DNA of 64,000 nucleotides from Candidatus Latescibacterota bacterium. GTDB taxonomy: Bacteria > Latescibacterota > UBA2968. The stretch lies in NCBI GenBank assembly GCA_022821275.1, contig JAJEDY010000059.1:62001-126000 (forward strand), in the 5' to 3' direction. This document shows positions 33,944 through 42,774 of this stretch, piece by piece. Made by a program: the position numbers and the translations under genes. Every line of letters begins with the position of its first letter. Position 1 is the stretch's first letter. Below the pieces are notes generated by a model that saw only the letters and a program-made list of their open reading frames with translations, was not told where the DNA came from and made no database searches.

Positions 33944-36130
33944 ATGACATTTTTCAAAAATAGATTTGATCTCCTATTGAGCCGCATCGCGTTATTTGCT
34001 CTCCCCATTATCGCCGTATTTGTAATCGTGGGATATTTGGGAATAGGAGAACAACGCGATCCCATTTTTCGGGTTGCAGAACTAATTGCACAGCAAAATT
34101 TTGCCGACGCATTATCTGCACTCGACAATATGGATTCTACCCAGAACGATACCTGGGATATTCATACTGCCGCGTTACAACGCGCGATTTGTCTGATGCA
34201 TCAGGGCAAATACTCAGACGCACGAACAATATTTCAGTCTTCGGGCACCACGCGCCCGGAAATTGCCGATTATGTCGCCTTCTGGACGGGACAGTGCGCC
34301 GAGGCTTTGGGACAAACCAAAGAAGCCGAAAATCATTATGCAAAAATTTTGCACATGAAGCCAATGAGTTTGCTTGGCGAACAGGCTACACTCAATGCCG
34401 CTCGAGTCGCGCTTGCCCAGGGCAATGCGGAAGGAGCTATCGCATATTATCAAACACTTGTTGGCAAGCGCCTGCGCGAAGGCGATGCACTGGCCGGGCT
34501 GGTCAAAGCGCAGACCGCTCTGGGCGACTCCATTGCCGCACGCGAGACGTGGTCGCAATTTGTCAAAAATTATCCCAAACATCCAGCCATACTCGAAATG
34601 CTTCCCGCGCTCAGTGATATGCGCGATGTCGAAGAATTATTTTATACAGGTGTGGCTTGTATGCATGCCGGAAAATATCAACAGGCTATCGTTTTATTGC
34701 GCCGCGTGATCGATGAAGCTCACGATGCCACATGGCGCGGAAAAGCGCAATACGAACTGGGGCATGTGTATTATCGCACTCGAAAATATCTCAAAGCTGA
34801 AAACGCATTTGACCGCGCCTTCAAAGTGTATCACAGGCCCGAAGCGCTTTTTTATCTGGGCCGATGTGCCATCAAACGCGGGCAAGATTTGACGGGAACA
34901 ACGCGATTTCGAGAATTTGTGCGTCGCTATCCCAACTCAAGACTCGCATCTGAAGCACTCTGGCAGGCCGCCATGGCCTATGAGCGGCGGGGGCGTCATA
35001 GCGATGCGCGCAAATTATTTCTAAAACTGGCAACAAACTATCCCAAAAGTACTTATGCCGATCAGGCGGCGTGGCGTGCGGGATTCGCGCTTTATCAAAC
35101 GCGACAATACACGGCTGCCTCCAAAGCCTTTTTACGCCTATCGCGCCAGACTACTGCAAGCCATCTGCGCGACCAGGGATATTACTGGGCGGGCAAAAGT
35201 TATCAAAAATTGGGACAAGAAGCAGAAGCGCGATTCTGGATTGAACGTGCCTCTGAAGGTTTCCCTACCTCTTATTACTCGGCACGCGCGCGTGCGGTCC
35301 TGGGCAAAACAGAAAATGTTCATGTCGAGGTGCCTCAACCGGGCGAGCACCTATCGGTTAATCAATCCTACACGCCTTCGACACATATCCCAAAAGGAGA
35401 TGTACTCGCGTCTATCGGATTATATCGAGATGCCGAGCGGGAATACGACCACGCGCGGCGGATTCTCGGGCGCAATTTGTTTGCCCTGGATGATTTGAAG
35501 CTGCGTTACGAGCGCGTTCGCGCCATGCACAAAGCACTTCAAATTTCCGCACAGATTGTAATGCTGGAACGCGCACATGGGATATCCATGACGCGGGCTT
35601 CATTCCGGCGGTTGTACCCAACGTATTATTGGGGCGAAATCAATCAGGTGGCACAAAAAATGAATCTGGATCCCAATCTCGTGATCGCCATCATGCGCCA
35701 GGAAAGCGCGTTTAATGCAACCGCTATATCTCGCGCAGGTGCACGCGGATTGATGCAGGTGATGCCGCAAACGGGACGAGACATGGCCCGACTTGTCAAG
35801 CTCAAAAATTTTTCAACCGAAGACCTGCACGATCCCCAAACGTCAATTTTGTTGGGCGGAAAACATCTCTCCGACCACATGGTGGCATTTCAAAAAGATA
35901 AGCAGAGACAACTGAGCCTGGCACTATCGGCTTATAATGCGGGGCTGGATGCTGCAAAACGGTGGTCAAAAGCCCTGACCAGGCACGATGTCGATGTATT
36001 TATAGAGCGCATACCCTATAAAGAAACCCGCAATTATGTAAAACTCGTATATCGCAACTATCGCGTTTATTCTTACCTCAACAATGCACAGCCAGAGGTA
36101 GAAATATCATTGGGATATGAAAATGAATGA
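33944..36130 (+). CDS. Soluble lytic murein transglycosylase (Slt70-like) with TPR superhelix
   Basis: A 728-residue periplasmic enzyme from the preferred start. An N-terminal hydrophobic segment (IALFALPIIAVFVIVGYLGI) serves as signal or anchor. Residues about 45-480 are TPR-like helical repeats (GKYSDARTIF, GKYQQAIVLLRR, RKYLKAENAFDRAF). The SLT domain near residues 560-720 has the catalytic Glu in IAIMRQESAFN, RAGARGLMQVMP and LALSAYNAG. It cleaves peptidoglycan with anhydromuramyl products. The ATG at 33944 has AAAGG upstream; a start at 33809 would run through an intergenic-type repeat and is rejected. An ATG at 33899 is possible but has no Shine-Dalgarno. Confidence 0.9.
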   Translation: MTFFKNRFDLLLSRIALFALPIIAVFVIVGYLGIGEQRDPIFRVAELIAQQNFADALSALDNMDSTQNDTWDIHTAALQRAICLMHQGKYSDARTIFQSSGTTRPEIADYVAFWTGQCAEALGQTKEAENHYAKILHMKPMSLLGEQATLNAARVALAQGNAEGAIAYYQTLVGKRLREGDALAGLVKAQTALGDSIAARETWSQFVKNYPKHPAILEMLPALSDMRDVEELFYTGVACMHAGKYQQAIVLLRRVIDEAHDATWRGKAQYELGHVYYRTRKYLKAENAFDRAFKVYHRPEALFYLGRCAIKRGQDLTGTTRFREFVRRYPNSRLASEALWQAAMAYERRGRHSDARKLFLKLATNYPKSTYADQAAWRAGFALYQTRQYTAASKAFLRLSRQTTASHLRDQGYYWAGKSYQKLGQEAEARFWIERASEGFPTSYYSARARAVLGKTENVHVEVPQPGEHLSVNQSYTPSTHIPKGDVLASIGLYRDAEREYDHARRILGRNLFALDDLKLRYERVRAMHKALQISAQIVMLERAHGISMTRASFRRLYPTYYWGEINQVAQKMNLDPNLVIAIMRQESAFNATAISRAGARGLMQVMPQTGRDMARLVKLKNFSTEDLHDPQTSILLGGKHLSDHMVAFQKDKQRQLSLALSAYNAGLDAAKRWSKALTRHDVDVFIERIPYKETRNYVKLVYRNYRVYSYLNNAQPEVEISLGYENE

Positions 36131-36323
36131 GCGACCGCTGTGGCTAATTTTAGAAGACGCATTTATCATTATGTGCATCGGGGCACTCTGGCCGGGCATC
36201 CTGGGCTGGCAGGGCTGGATCTGGGATATGGTGCAATATATCGCACTCATTGGACTCGTGTGGATTTTGATACGGCGGATTGGTCGCTATCGGATGAGGC
36301 GGGACGAAGGTGACGACAATTAG
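36123..36323 (+). CDS. Small two-helix membrane protein overlapping the transglycosylase gene
   Basis: A 66-residue protein with two hydrophobic segments (AFIIMCIGALWPGILG and YIALIGLVWILI) and a basic tail (RRIGRYRMRRDEG). It overlaps the end of the transglycosylase gene by 8 bases, so it is probably translationally coupled; an in-frame ATG at 36117 adds two residues. Not recognised. The position suggests a role at the envelope. Confidence 0.55.
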   Translation: MNERPLWLILEDAFIIMCIGALWPGILGWQGWIWDMVQYIALIGLVWILIRRIGRYRMRRDEGDDN

Positions 36324-36359
36324 TAGATCTTCTCCCCAAACCAAATAGGAATCCCGAAC

Positions 36360-37166
36360 ATGGACGAACACGAAAAATTCTTCTTTGACCTCAACGGCTA
36401 TCTCGTCGTCGAAAACGCTTTAACACCCGACGAAATTGCCGCCTGCAACAAAGCCATTGACCACAACCCCGACAGGATGCGCATTCGCCCACCAGAGCAA
36501 TCTCTCTCCGGCGAATCCAGAGCACTCAAAGGCAAACACGGGCGCACCGATTTAGGCGGCATGCTCACCTGGCCCAAACCCTGGTGCCAACCCTTTCGCG
36601 ATTTACTCGCCCACCCAAATATCGTACCCTACCTCGCAGAATTGCTGCGCGAAGACTGTCGTCTCGACCACCTCTATGGCATCATCATGGAAAAAGGGGC
36701 CGAAGGCCATGTCATGCACGGCGGGGGCACGGCTGACGACCTGACGCACTTCTACCAATTTCACAACGGGCGCATGCGCTGTGGCCTCACCGTAGTCTCG
36801 TGGGTACTCACCGATTGCAATCCCGGCGAAGGCGGATTTGCCTGCATTCCCGGCAGCCACAAATCCAATTACAAAACACCCCGCGATGTCGCACTTTTGG
36901 ATCGAGATATGGGCGTTGTACAACAGGTCTCGGCAAAAGCGGGGGCGGCCATCATCTTCACAGAAGCACTCGCACATGGCACGCTCCCCTGGACAGCCGA
37001 CCACCAACGCAGATCCATTCTCTACAAATACTCGCCCGGCACACTGACCTATTCAGCGCGGTATTTGCCGCCAGATGTGGAAAAAACACTCGACGAATTT
37101 ACCCCCACACAACGCGCCCTGCTCGAACCGCCTTACCGCACAAATCGCCCGCGCGTCACCCAATAA
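36360..37166 (+). CDS. PhyH-family protein lacking the HxD iron ligand pair
   Basis: A 268-residue double-stranded beta-helix protein. Family features: FFFDLNGYLVVENALTPDEI, the CIPGSHKSNYKTP segment, the distal His (H206) in TEALAHGTLPW and the 2-oxoglutarate arginine in QRRSILYKYSPG. The usual H-x-D pair is replaced by H120-G121-G122 (GHVMHGGGTADDL). In PhyH-type iron halogenases the Asp is replaced by Ala or Gly, leaving a halide site. The change could alternatively reflect a subfamily with another ligand (DD at 126-127) or inactivity. AGGAATCC precedes the ATG. It is followed after 4 bases by an epimerase gene. Confidence 0.82.
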   Translation: MDEHEKFFFDLNGYLVVENALTPDEIAACNKAIDHNPDRMRIRPPEQSLSGESRALKGKHGRTDLGGMLTWPKPWCQPFRDLLAHPNIVPYLAELLREDCRLDHLYGIIMEKGAEGHVMHGGGTADDLTHFYQFHNGRMRCGLTVVSWVLTDCNPGEGGFACIPGSHKSNYKTPRDVALLDRDMGVVQQVSAKAGAAIIFTEALAHGTLPWTADHQRRSILYKYSPGTLTYSARYLPPDVEKTLDEFTPTQRALLEPPYRTNRPRVTQ

Positions 37167-37170
37167 TCCC

Positions 37171-37896
37171 ATGAACATCCTCATTCTCGGTGGCAATGGT
37201 TTTCTCGGTCCTTATGTCGTCAAAGCACTCGAAGCCCACCACCAGCTTCGCGTCACCGACCTCCTGCCCATCGATACCCCGCACGACACGCGGCAGGTCA
37301 ATGTATCCGATTTTGCTCAAGTCATGTCCGCTGCAGAGGGCATGGACGTCATCATCAACTGCTCTGTTCAGCGCACCCATCGCAAAATTGCTTTTGGCGT
37401 GAACACAATGGGAACACACAACGCACTCCGCGCCGCAGTTGCCTGTGACATGAAACGCTTTATCAACACAGGACCGCGCTTTTCACTCGTCGGCCCTTCC
37501 TATCTCGATTACGACCATACCATCTCTGAATATATCCCCCCACAACCCGGCACGGAACTCTATGCAATGAGCAAAGGACTCGGTCTCGAAATCTGCCGAC
37601 TCTTCAGCGAACAGTTTCCGCTACACATCCTCTCGCTCATCTTCTCGCGCTTTCGAGAACCCACCGCCGATCCACACAACACAGACGACAGCACCCTCAG
37701 CATATCGGCCAGAGATGCCGCACAAGCCGTTAAGTGCGCCATAGAAGTCGATCTTCAAACGCTCCCATCGCGCTTTGAAGTCTTCTTCATCACCACAGAC
37801 CTGCCGCACAATCGCTTCCCAAACGCGCGCGCACGCACAATCCTCGGCTTTGATCCCCAGGACAAACTCGAAGCCTACTGGACAAAACCCACCTGA
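37171..37896 (+). CDS. NAD-dependent epimerase/dehydratase (extended SDR)
   Basis: A 241-residue SDR-fold enzyme. It begins MNILILGGNGFLGPYVVKAL (G-x-x-G-x-x-G) and has the catalytic Y-x3-K in LYAMSKGLGLEI. It is shorter than usual extended SDRs (300 or more), with a compact C-terminal substrate domain. The ATG at 37171 is 4 bases after the PhyH stop; a reading from 37075 would overlap that gene. It probably acts on a nucleotide sugar or related keto compound. The pairing with a PhyH gene suggests a shared pathway. Confidence 0.82.
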   Translation: MNILILGGNGFLGPYVVKALEAHHQLRVTDLLPIDTPHDTRQVNVSDFAQVMSAAEGMDVIINCSVQRTHRKIAFGVNTMGTHNALRAAVACDMKRFINTGPRFSLVGPSYLDYDHTISEYIPPQPGTELYAMSKGLGLEICRLFSEQFPLHILSLIFSRFREPTADPHNTDDSTLSISARDAAQAVKCAIEVDLQTLPSRFEVFFITTDLPHNRFPNARARTILGFDPQDKLEAYWTKPT

Positions 37897-37907
37897 ATCA
37901 CACATCA

Positions 37908-39533
37908 TCACCCGGGCAAATCCCGGCCCTTTGTACAACCGGGACCACCGGCTGCCAGATATCCAGAACTCGCCCCATTGGGATCATCCGTAACCCAAAA
38001 CGAAAATAATCGCCCCGACCGCAAATAAAACCTGAACACCACGGGACGCCCAGCAATCGAAGACAGATTTTTGCCAGAAGCCCACAAAACCTCGCAACGG
38101 GTGCGATCCACACAAAGCGGCACGCACTGATCCGCACTTAAACCTTCGACCGTTCGCCCATTTTCTTCTAATACTTCCACCCGCAATTCACCCCTCGGCG
38201 TCTCCACATTCACAAATAACCTATGTCCCTTAAAAACCACAGGGCGCGTGGTCAGAACGCCGCCATCGGCACCTGCATCCATAGATGCAAAACCGTCTCT
38301 CCGAATAGTTGCCAACCCCGTACTCGCGCCCGCATACATCACGCGCCGACTTCGCCCAGACGCCCCCACATCTGTCTTGCCGAGCTTTGGCGACTGACCG
38401 GAAAAACCCGTGAAATAAATCCACACTTCATCCACCACCACCAGACAAACGCCGCCCACCGCGTGTAAATACGCCCGATTCCAATCGCCAATACGGCGCG
38501 ACGACGCGAGAAAAGGCGTGCGGTTTGGGCGGCTAAAATGAAACCCATCGCGACTATATCCCAATTCCAAATCCATTGTTTTGGGCACGCCCCTCTCCGC
38601 ACAAATATCATTTTCAGGCCCGCGAAAAATTGCGAACAGTCCCAGCATCAAACTCTCATAAGGCGTTGCATTTACATCGTAAAGTGCGACCCGGTGATCG
38701 GGGAGTGCGGGATCGGGTAAAGCGAGATTATCTATGCGCTGCCAGAGAACCTCATCTCGATCCCGATCCCATGTAGGCAAAAAATCATCGCACTCCCGAT
38801 AAAATCGCGCGCGCAAATTGGCACTCTGTCGCCGAATACTCATACACCACTTTTTGCGAAATGGATTGTAAAAAAATGACGTATTATCGCCCACGGGTGT
38901 TGTCACAAGGGGATCAGACCAGTGAATCCCATCGGGCGATGTGTGCAACCAGCCCTCTGAAGCAGTCCCATTACCCCCTGTGTCATACCGATAATATTGA
39001 AACATCTTAAAGCGTTCTTCGGGTCTTTCCGCATCGTGATCCAGCCACACCAGACACCCGTCTCTATCGTATCCATCCCGATTGGGCCATACGAGATTCG
39101 TACCGCGCACAACATCGAAATCTGGACGCTCCCAGTGGATGCCATCTCGACTTATCGCCAGCGCCGTACTGTGAAACCAGCCCGGCATGTACCACAGCTT
39201 AAACAATCCATCTTCGGGATCGTACCACGCGCCATCATTAAACGGTGCAGCCATCGGACAATAGCCATTGTCCATCTCTTCATCCGTCTCAGGGCTTAAA
39301 ACGGGACTCGCCTCGTGGATTTTTGCCTCGCCAAAAACCCTTGTCAGAGAAGTAGATGCAATCAAAAAATCATCCACAAACAACTGCCTGCCCAGATCGA
39401 TGCAAATCACTGCTGGCGGATCGTCTAAATAGGGAACGGGAAGAGGTGCCGTGCCTTCTTCATCCACATCGCGAGGCGGCCAGACCTCTGGCAACACAAT
39501 CCCATTGTACAGCGTTTCACCTGATGCATTCAT
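37908..39533 (-). CDS. Glycosyl hydrolase-like five-bladed propeller protein (GH32/GH43-type fold)
   Basis: A 541-residue protein without a signal peptide. Repeated W/Y-rich blades with D-G-I-H-W motifs (ISRDGIHWERPDFD, HTSPDGIHWSDPLV, YSRDGFHFSRPNRT) are typical of GH32/GH43-like propellers. A C-terminal beta-sandwich begins around residue 410 (GGVLTTRPVVFKGHRLFVN). Acidic residues in DGAWYDPEDGLFKLWY are candidates for the active site. It probably handles an oligosaccharide or aids sugar breakdown. It converges with the plus-strand epimerase and starts upstream of the dehydrogenase stop in the same direction, so one operon with the genes up to 41431 is likely. Confidence 0.65.
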   Translation of the reverse strand: MNASGETLYNGIVLPEVWPPRDVDEEGTAPLPVPYLDDPPAVICIDLGRQLFVDDFLIASTSLTRVFGEAKIHEASPVLSPETDEEMDNGYCPMAAPFNDGAWYDPEDGLFKLWYMPGWFHSTALAISRDGIHWERPDFDVVRGTNLVWPNRDGYDRDGCLVWLDHDAERPEERFKMFQYYRYDTGGNGTASEGWLHTSPDGIHWSDPLVTTPVGDNTSFFYNPFRKKWCMSIRRQSANLRARFYRECDDFLPTWDRDRDEVLWQRIDNLALPDPALPDHRVALYDVNATPYESLMLGLFAIFRGPENDICAERGVPKTMDLELGYSRDGFHFSRPNRTPFLASSRRIGDWNRAYLHAVGGVCLVVVDEVWIYFTGFSGQSPKLGKTDVGASGRSRRVMYAGASTGLATIRRDGFASMDAGADGGVLTTRPVVFKGHRLFVNVETPRGELRVEVLEENGRTVEGLSADQCVPLCVDRTRCEVLWASGKNLSSIAGRPVVFRFYLRSGRLFSFWVTDDPNGASSGYLAAGGPGCTKGRDLPG

Positions 39534-39549
39534 AATCTCATCCCATATT

Positions 39550-40488
39550 CTATTTCAGCGTCACAACCCCTTTGATATAACCCTCATCACCCGCCAAAAT
39601 CTGCGCCATCAAAGTCGGATAATCTTCGAGCGCTGCCGTATGTGTCACCAGCGGTTTGAGATCGATAATACCTTTGTGAATAAGGCGAATCGCAGGTTCA
39701 AAAGTATCTCGCAATTTGGAAGCCGGCGCGGAATTTACAACGGTAAATCCCCCCAAATGCCACTTTGTGGGATCAAAAGAGGCCCTCTGCCCTTTGAGCC
39801 AGCCAAAGAGATTGATGCGCCCGCCGCGTTTCACAATATCGGTGGATAGATCCAACCCGGCCTGGCTGCCAGAGGTATCGACAACAACGTCAATCTCTCT
39901 GCTCTTGAGTTCGCGCGATAGTTCTTGTAGATCAGCCTCAGCCGTGTTATACACCTCGCCAACACCGAGTTGTTGTGCCAAATCCAGACGGCTTTGAACA
40001 ATATCCAGCACAATCAAATCATCGAGCGGATAGCGCAGAAGCCCTTGCAGGATCAACAAGCCCATAAATCCACAGCCGACGACCACAATGCGATTCCCGG
40101 GCTGAATCTGGCAATGGTCAATACCCGTAACAGCGCAGGATACGGGTTCGACAATCCAGTATTCATCCGGCAAATCGGACTCTGGAATTTTAAAAACGCG
40201 CTGTGAGGATAAATTGCGGACATTGGCAAAACCACCACCGGCGACCCGGTCCCCCTCTTTGAAACCCGTGACATCAGCACCAATTTTGGCGACATAACCA
40301 ACACCTTCGTGTCCCGGAGGTGCCATCGGATGCATCTGATTGCCGAGTTTGGCCGTAACCACATCCCACGAACATATCCCACACGCGCCGCCTTCAATTT
40401 GAATTTCATCCGTGCCCGGGTCGGGCACTTCCCTTTCAAACAGTTCAATGCTACCATCGTCTAAGTAGCGAAGGGTTTTATTTGACAT
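39550..40488 (-). CDS. Medium-chain zinc-binding alcohol/polyol dehydrogenase
   Basis: A 312-residue MDR-family oxidoreductase. The catalytic zinc site is indicated by GACGICSWDVV (Cys) and PPGHEGVGYVAKIG (His-Glu), and the nucleotide-binding motif is VVGCGFMGLLILQGL. The four-cysteine structural zinc loop of classical ADHs is absent, and the protein is short. The ATG at 40488 has AGGAG upstream; a reading from 40749 would run 87 codons into the neighbouring epimerase gene and is rejected. It lies 16 bases after that gene. Substrate probably a sugar or polyol. Confidence 0.85.
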   Translation of the reverse strand: MSNKTLRYLDDGSIELFEREVPDPGTDEIQIEGGACGICSWDVVTAKLGNQMHPMAPPGHEGVGYVAKIGADVTGFKEGDRVAGGGFANVRNLSSQRVFKIPESDLPDEYWIVEPVSCAVTGIDHCQIQPGNRIVVVGCGFMGLLILQGLLRYPLDDLIVLDIVQSRLDLAQQLGVGEVYNTAEADLQELSRELKSREIDVVVDTSGSQAGLDLSTDIVKRGGRINLFGWLKGQRASFDPTKWHLGGFTVVNSAPASKLRDTFEPAIRLIHKGIIDLKPLVTHTAALEDYPTLMAQILAGDEGYIKGVVTLK

Positions 40489-40504
40489 GATCTTCTCCTG
40501 TTGT

Positions 40505-41431
40505 TTACACACCCCGCTGATCAAACCAGGCGCGATAAGTCCGCACGCCGGATTCGAGATCGTATTTGGGCTCGTAACCGAGTTGGTCTCGGGCAAGGGT
40601 AATATCGAGTGGCGCGCCGCGCTCGAGATTGACACCCGGACCAACTTCATACCGGGGATTGCCCGGAGAATGCCGCCGCACAACTTCGATAATTTCGTCA
40701 ATGGGATTGTACGTGCCCGTGGCAATATTAAAAGACCGACTGGCGACATTTGTCGCCCTGATCATGAGCAAAACACCCTGCGCTGCGTCTTCGATATAAG
40801 TCCAATCCGCCTTTTGATCACGACCTTTCGGCAGGTTTACGTCCTGCCCACTCAACCCGGCAAAAATGCGCGTATTAAAACCCGCATCAGGACCGGGTGC
40901 ATTGGGAGGACCATATAAAAAAAACAGGCGAGCGCACAGAACATCGACGCCATAAGTCGCGTAATACTGATGGCAAAGATGTTCCGACATAGCCTTGGTC
41001 GCGCCATAGGGATCGCTGGGAATCATGGGCGTGTCTTCCGTCAGCGGTCCGTCTTGCTTGCCATAAACCGCGCCGCTGGATACATAGACGACCTTCAGAC
41101 CACCAACCTGTCGCGCAACTTCGAGGATATTGTGCGTCCCCCCCACATTGACCTGTGTTGCAAAATGAGGGTTATCGCGCACATCTCCCCCCAAAAGCGC
41201 GGCAGTATGGACAATACCCGTGAGACCCGGATTATTGCGCACAATCTCATTGATATGTGCAAAGCCCAGAATATTGCCTTCCACAAACGTGATGCGATCA
41301 GACACATGGGACAAAAAATCGTCGCGCCGCTCAAACATGTCAAAAGCGATGACGTCTTCGCCCTCTTCGGCGAGGAGTTTGGCGACCCAGGAACCGACAA
41401 AGCCAGAGCCGCCAGTGACGAGAATGGACAT
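40505..41431 (-). CDS. NAD-dependent epimerase/dehydratase (nucleotide-sugar type)
   Basis: A 308-residue extended SDR. MSILVTGGSGFVGSWVAKLL carries the Rossmann motif, and the catalytic Y-x3-K is in DPYGATKAMSEHL. It resembles UDP-glucose 4-epimerase-type enzymes and shows FNIATGTYNPIDEIIEVV near the C-terminus. The ATG at 41431 has GGAG upstream; the longer reading from 41560 starts in the divergent leader and is rejected. It heads a minus-strand group with the dehydrogenase and the propeller glycosidase-like gene. It is divergent from the DUF6807 gene over 160 bases. Confidence 0.87.
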   Translation of the reverse strand: MSILVTGGSGFVGSWVAKLLAEEGEDVIAFDMFERRDDFLSHVSDRITFVEGNILGFAHINEIVRNNPGLTGIVHTAALLGGDVRDNPHFATQVNVGGTHNILEVARQVGGLKVVYVSSGAVYGKQDGPLTEDTPMIPSDPYGATKAMSEHLCHQYYATYGVDVLCARLFFLYGPPNAPGPDAGFNTRIFAGLSGQDVNLPKGRDQKADWTYIEDAAQGVLLMIRATNVASRSFNIATGTYNPIDEIIEVVRRHSPGNPRYEVGPGVNLERGAPLDITLARDQLGYEPKYDLESGVRTYRAWFDQRGV

Positions 41432-41592
41432 AGTAATCTCCAGATGGGTTAAAAATAACGGTTTTTCAGCCCTATGATAATTGCCCCCATGGGGGATGTC
41501 AACGGCTTTGTGCGAAAGGCTTGACTTTGGCAATAGATTTCGTAACCTCATACGCGACATGTATTCCTATATCACTATTTCGGAGAATAACA

Positions 41593-42762
41593 ATGGCAAC
41601 AGTAAAACTAACCGTTCACGCAGGCCCTCACAATCGGATCAACTGTCCAGTCTCAGCAGTGGTCGAAACAGCAGAAAGCGCGACAACTGCGACCTTGAGC
41701 GCGGGAGATAGCAAAATCCCCTGTCAGGTGACGCCCGTAAGTGGAGGTTTGCAGGTCAATTTCATTATCGATAATCTCGAAGCGGGACAAACCGCTGAGT
41801 ACGAACTCGCAATAGGAAAAGATTCCGAAGATCGCGGACACGGTGTGGAAGTCACACAAGGTGAAAATGAAGTATCTGTCTCGATTGGCGGCCAGCATTT
41901 TACGACCTATTGCTATGGTGCAGAACTCGCGCGACCACTTTTGTATCCCGTCATCGGGCCTTATGGCGATCCGGTAACGCGGCGGTTGGCTACCCCAGCA
42001 GACGGCCGGGAAATGGATCACCATCACCATCGCTCCATCTGGATTGCACACGGAGAGGTGAACGGCGCGGACAACTGGTCAGAAGGCGAATCTCACGGAC
42101 GGATTTTGCACCGGGACTTTGAATCGCTCGAAAGCGGACCCGTATTGGGGCGGATTGTATCGAATAGCGATTGGGTGGGCATGGATGGTTGGACGGGTCC
42201 TCCGGGTAGAAATCGCGAGATTTTGGATCAGCGCGCTGAGTGGGTTGTGTACAACACGCCCTCTTCCGTGCGAATCATGGACTTGCACCTCACGCTCACC
42301 GCCCGAAATATGGATGTGTTATTCGGTGACACCAAAGAAGGCGGTCTGGCGTCTATTCGCGTAGAAGAGACAATGGAGGTCAAACGCGACCTGGGTGGCA
42401 AAATCGAGAATGGCATTGGCGGTATCGATGAAGACGAGACCTGGGGAAAACGCGCGCCGTGGTGCCATTATTCAGGTCCAGTAAACGGCAATATAACAGG
42501 CGTTGCCATCATGGATCACCCCGACAGCTTCCGACACCCCACGCACTGGCACGTACGCAATTACGGGTTGATGACGGCCAATCCTTTTGGACACTCGTAT
42601 TTTTACGGCGATGAAAGCCGGCGCGGGCATCACACACTCTCGCAGGGCGAGTCGCTCGTCGGCATTTATCGCTATTATTTTCACAAAGGCGACGCCACCG
42701 ATGGCAATATCCGGGAGCGGTATCACGACTTCGCCCACCCACCGAAAGTTGATCAGGATTAA
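41593..42762 (+). CDS. DUF6807 (PmoA-like) family protein
   Basis: A 389-residue protein. The diagnostic central part has EMDHHHHRSIWIAHGEVNG, FGDTKEGGLASIRVEETM and GPVNGNITGVAIMDHPDSF, ending with SYFYGDESRRGHHTLSQGES. The poly-His stretch is native to the family. The N-terminal 90 residues form an unrelated beta-rich segment. The ATG at 41593 follows CGGAG by 7 bases. Function is uncharacterised; members often accompany sugar-oxidation genes, as here. Its stop and the next start lie in a repeat. Confidence 0.82.
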   Translation: MATVKLTVHAGPHNRINCPVSAVVETAESATTATLSAGDSKIPCQVTPVSGGLQVNFIIDNLEAGQTAEYELAIGKDSEDRGHGVEVTQGENEVSVSIGGQHFTTYCYGAELARPLLYPVIGPYGDPVTRRLATPADGREMDHHHHRSIWIAHGEVNGADNWSEGESHGRILHRDFESLESGPVLGRIVSNSDWVGMDGWTGPPGRNREILDQRAEWVVYNTPSSVRIMDLHLTLTARNMDVLFGDTKEGGLASIRVEETMEVKRDLGGKIENGIGGIDEDETWGKRAPWCHYSGPVNGNITGVAIMDHPDSFRHPTHWHVRNYGLMTANPFGHSYFYGDESRRGHHTLSQGESLVGIYRYYFHKGDATDGNIRERYHDFAHPPKVDQD

Positions 42763-42774
42763 AGGATTAAAGGA
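42751..42774. repeat. GGATTAAA repeat supplying stop codon and Shine-Dalgarno
   Basis: GATCAGGATTAAAGGATTAA (42751-42770) is the same word family as the repeats at 27040-27082 and 61085-61125. It contains the TAA stop of the DUF6807 gene (42760-42762) and the AAAGG before the SDR ATG at 42774. Confidence 0.5.

Noticed and set aside
40489-40749. 87-codon extension of the medium-chain dehydrogenase
   Set aside because: It runs antiparallel in another frame through the epimerase gene; 40488 has a clear Shine-Dalgarno.
41998-42040. His-rich HHHH run in the DUF6807 protein as a cloning tag
   Set aside because: The stretch is within the conserved core of the family and not at a terminus.
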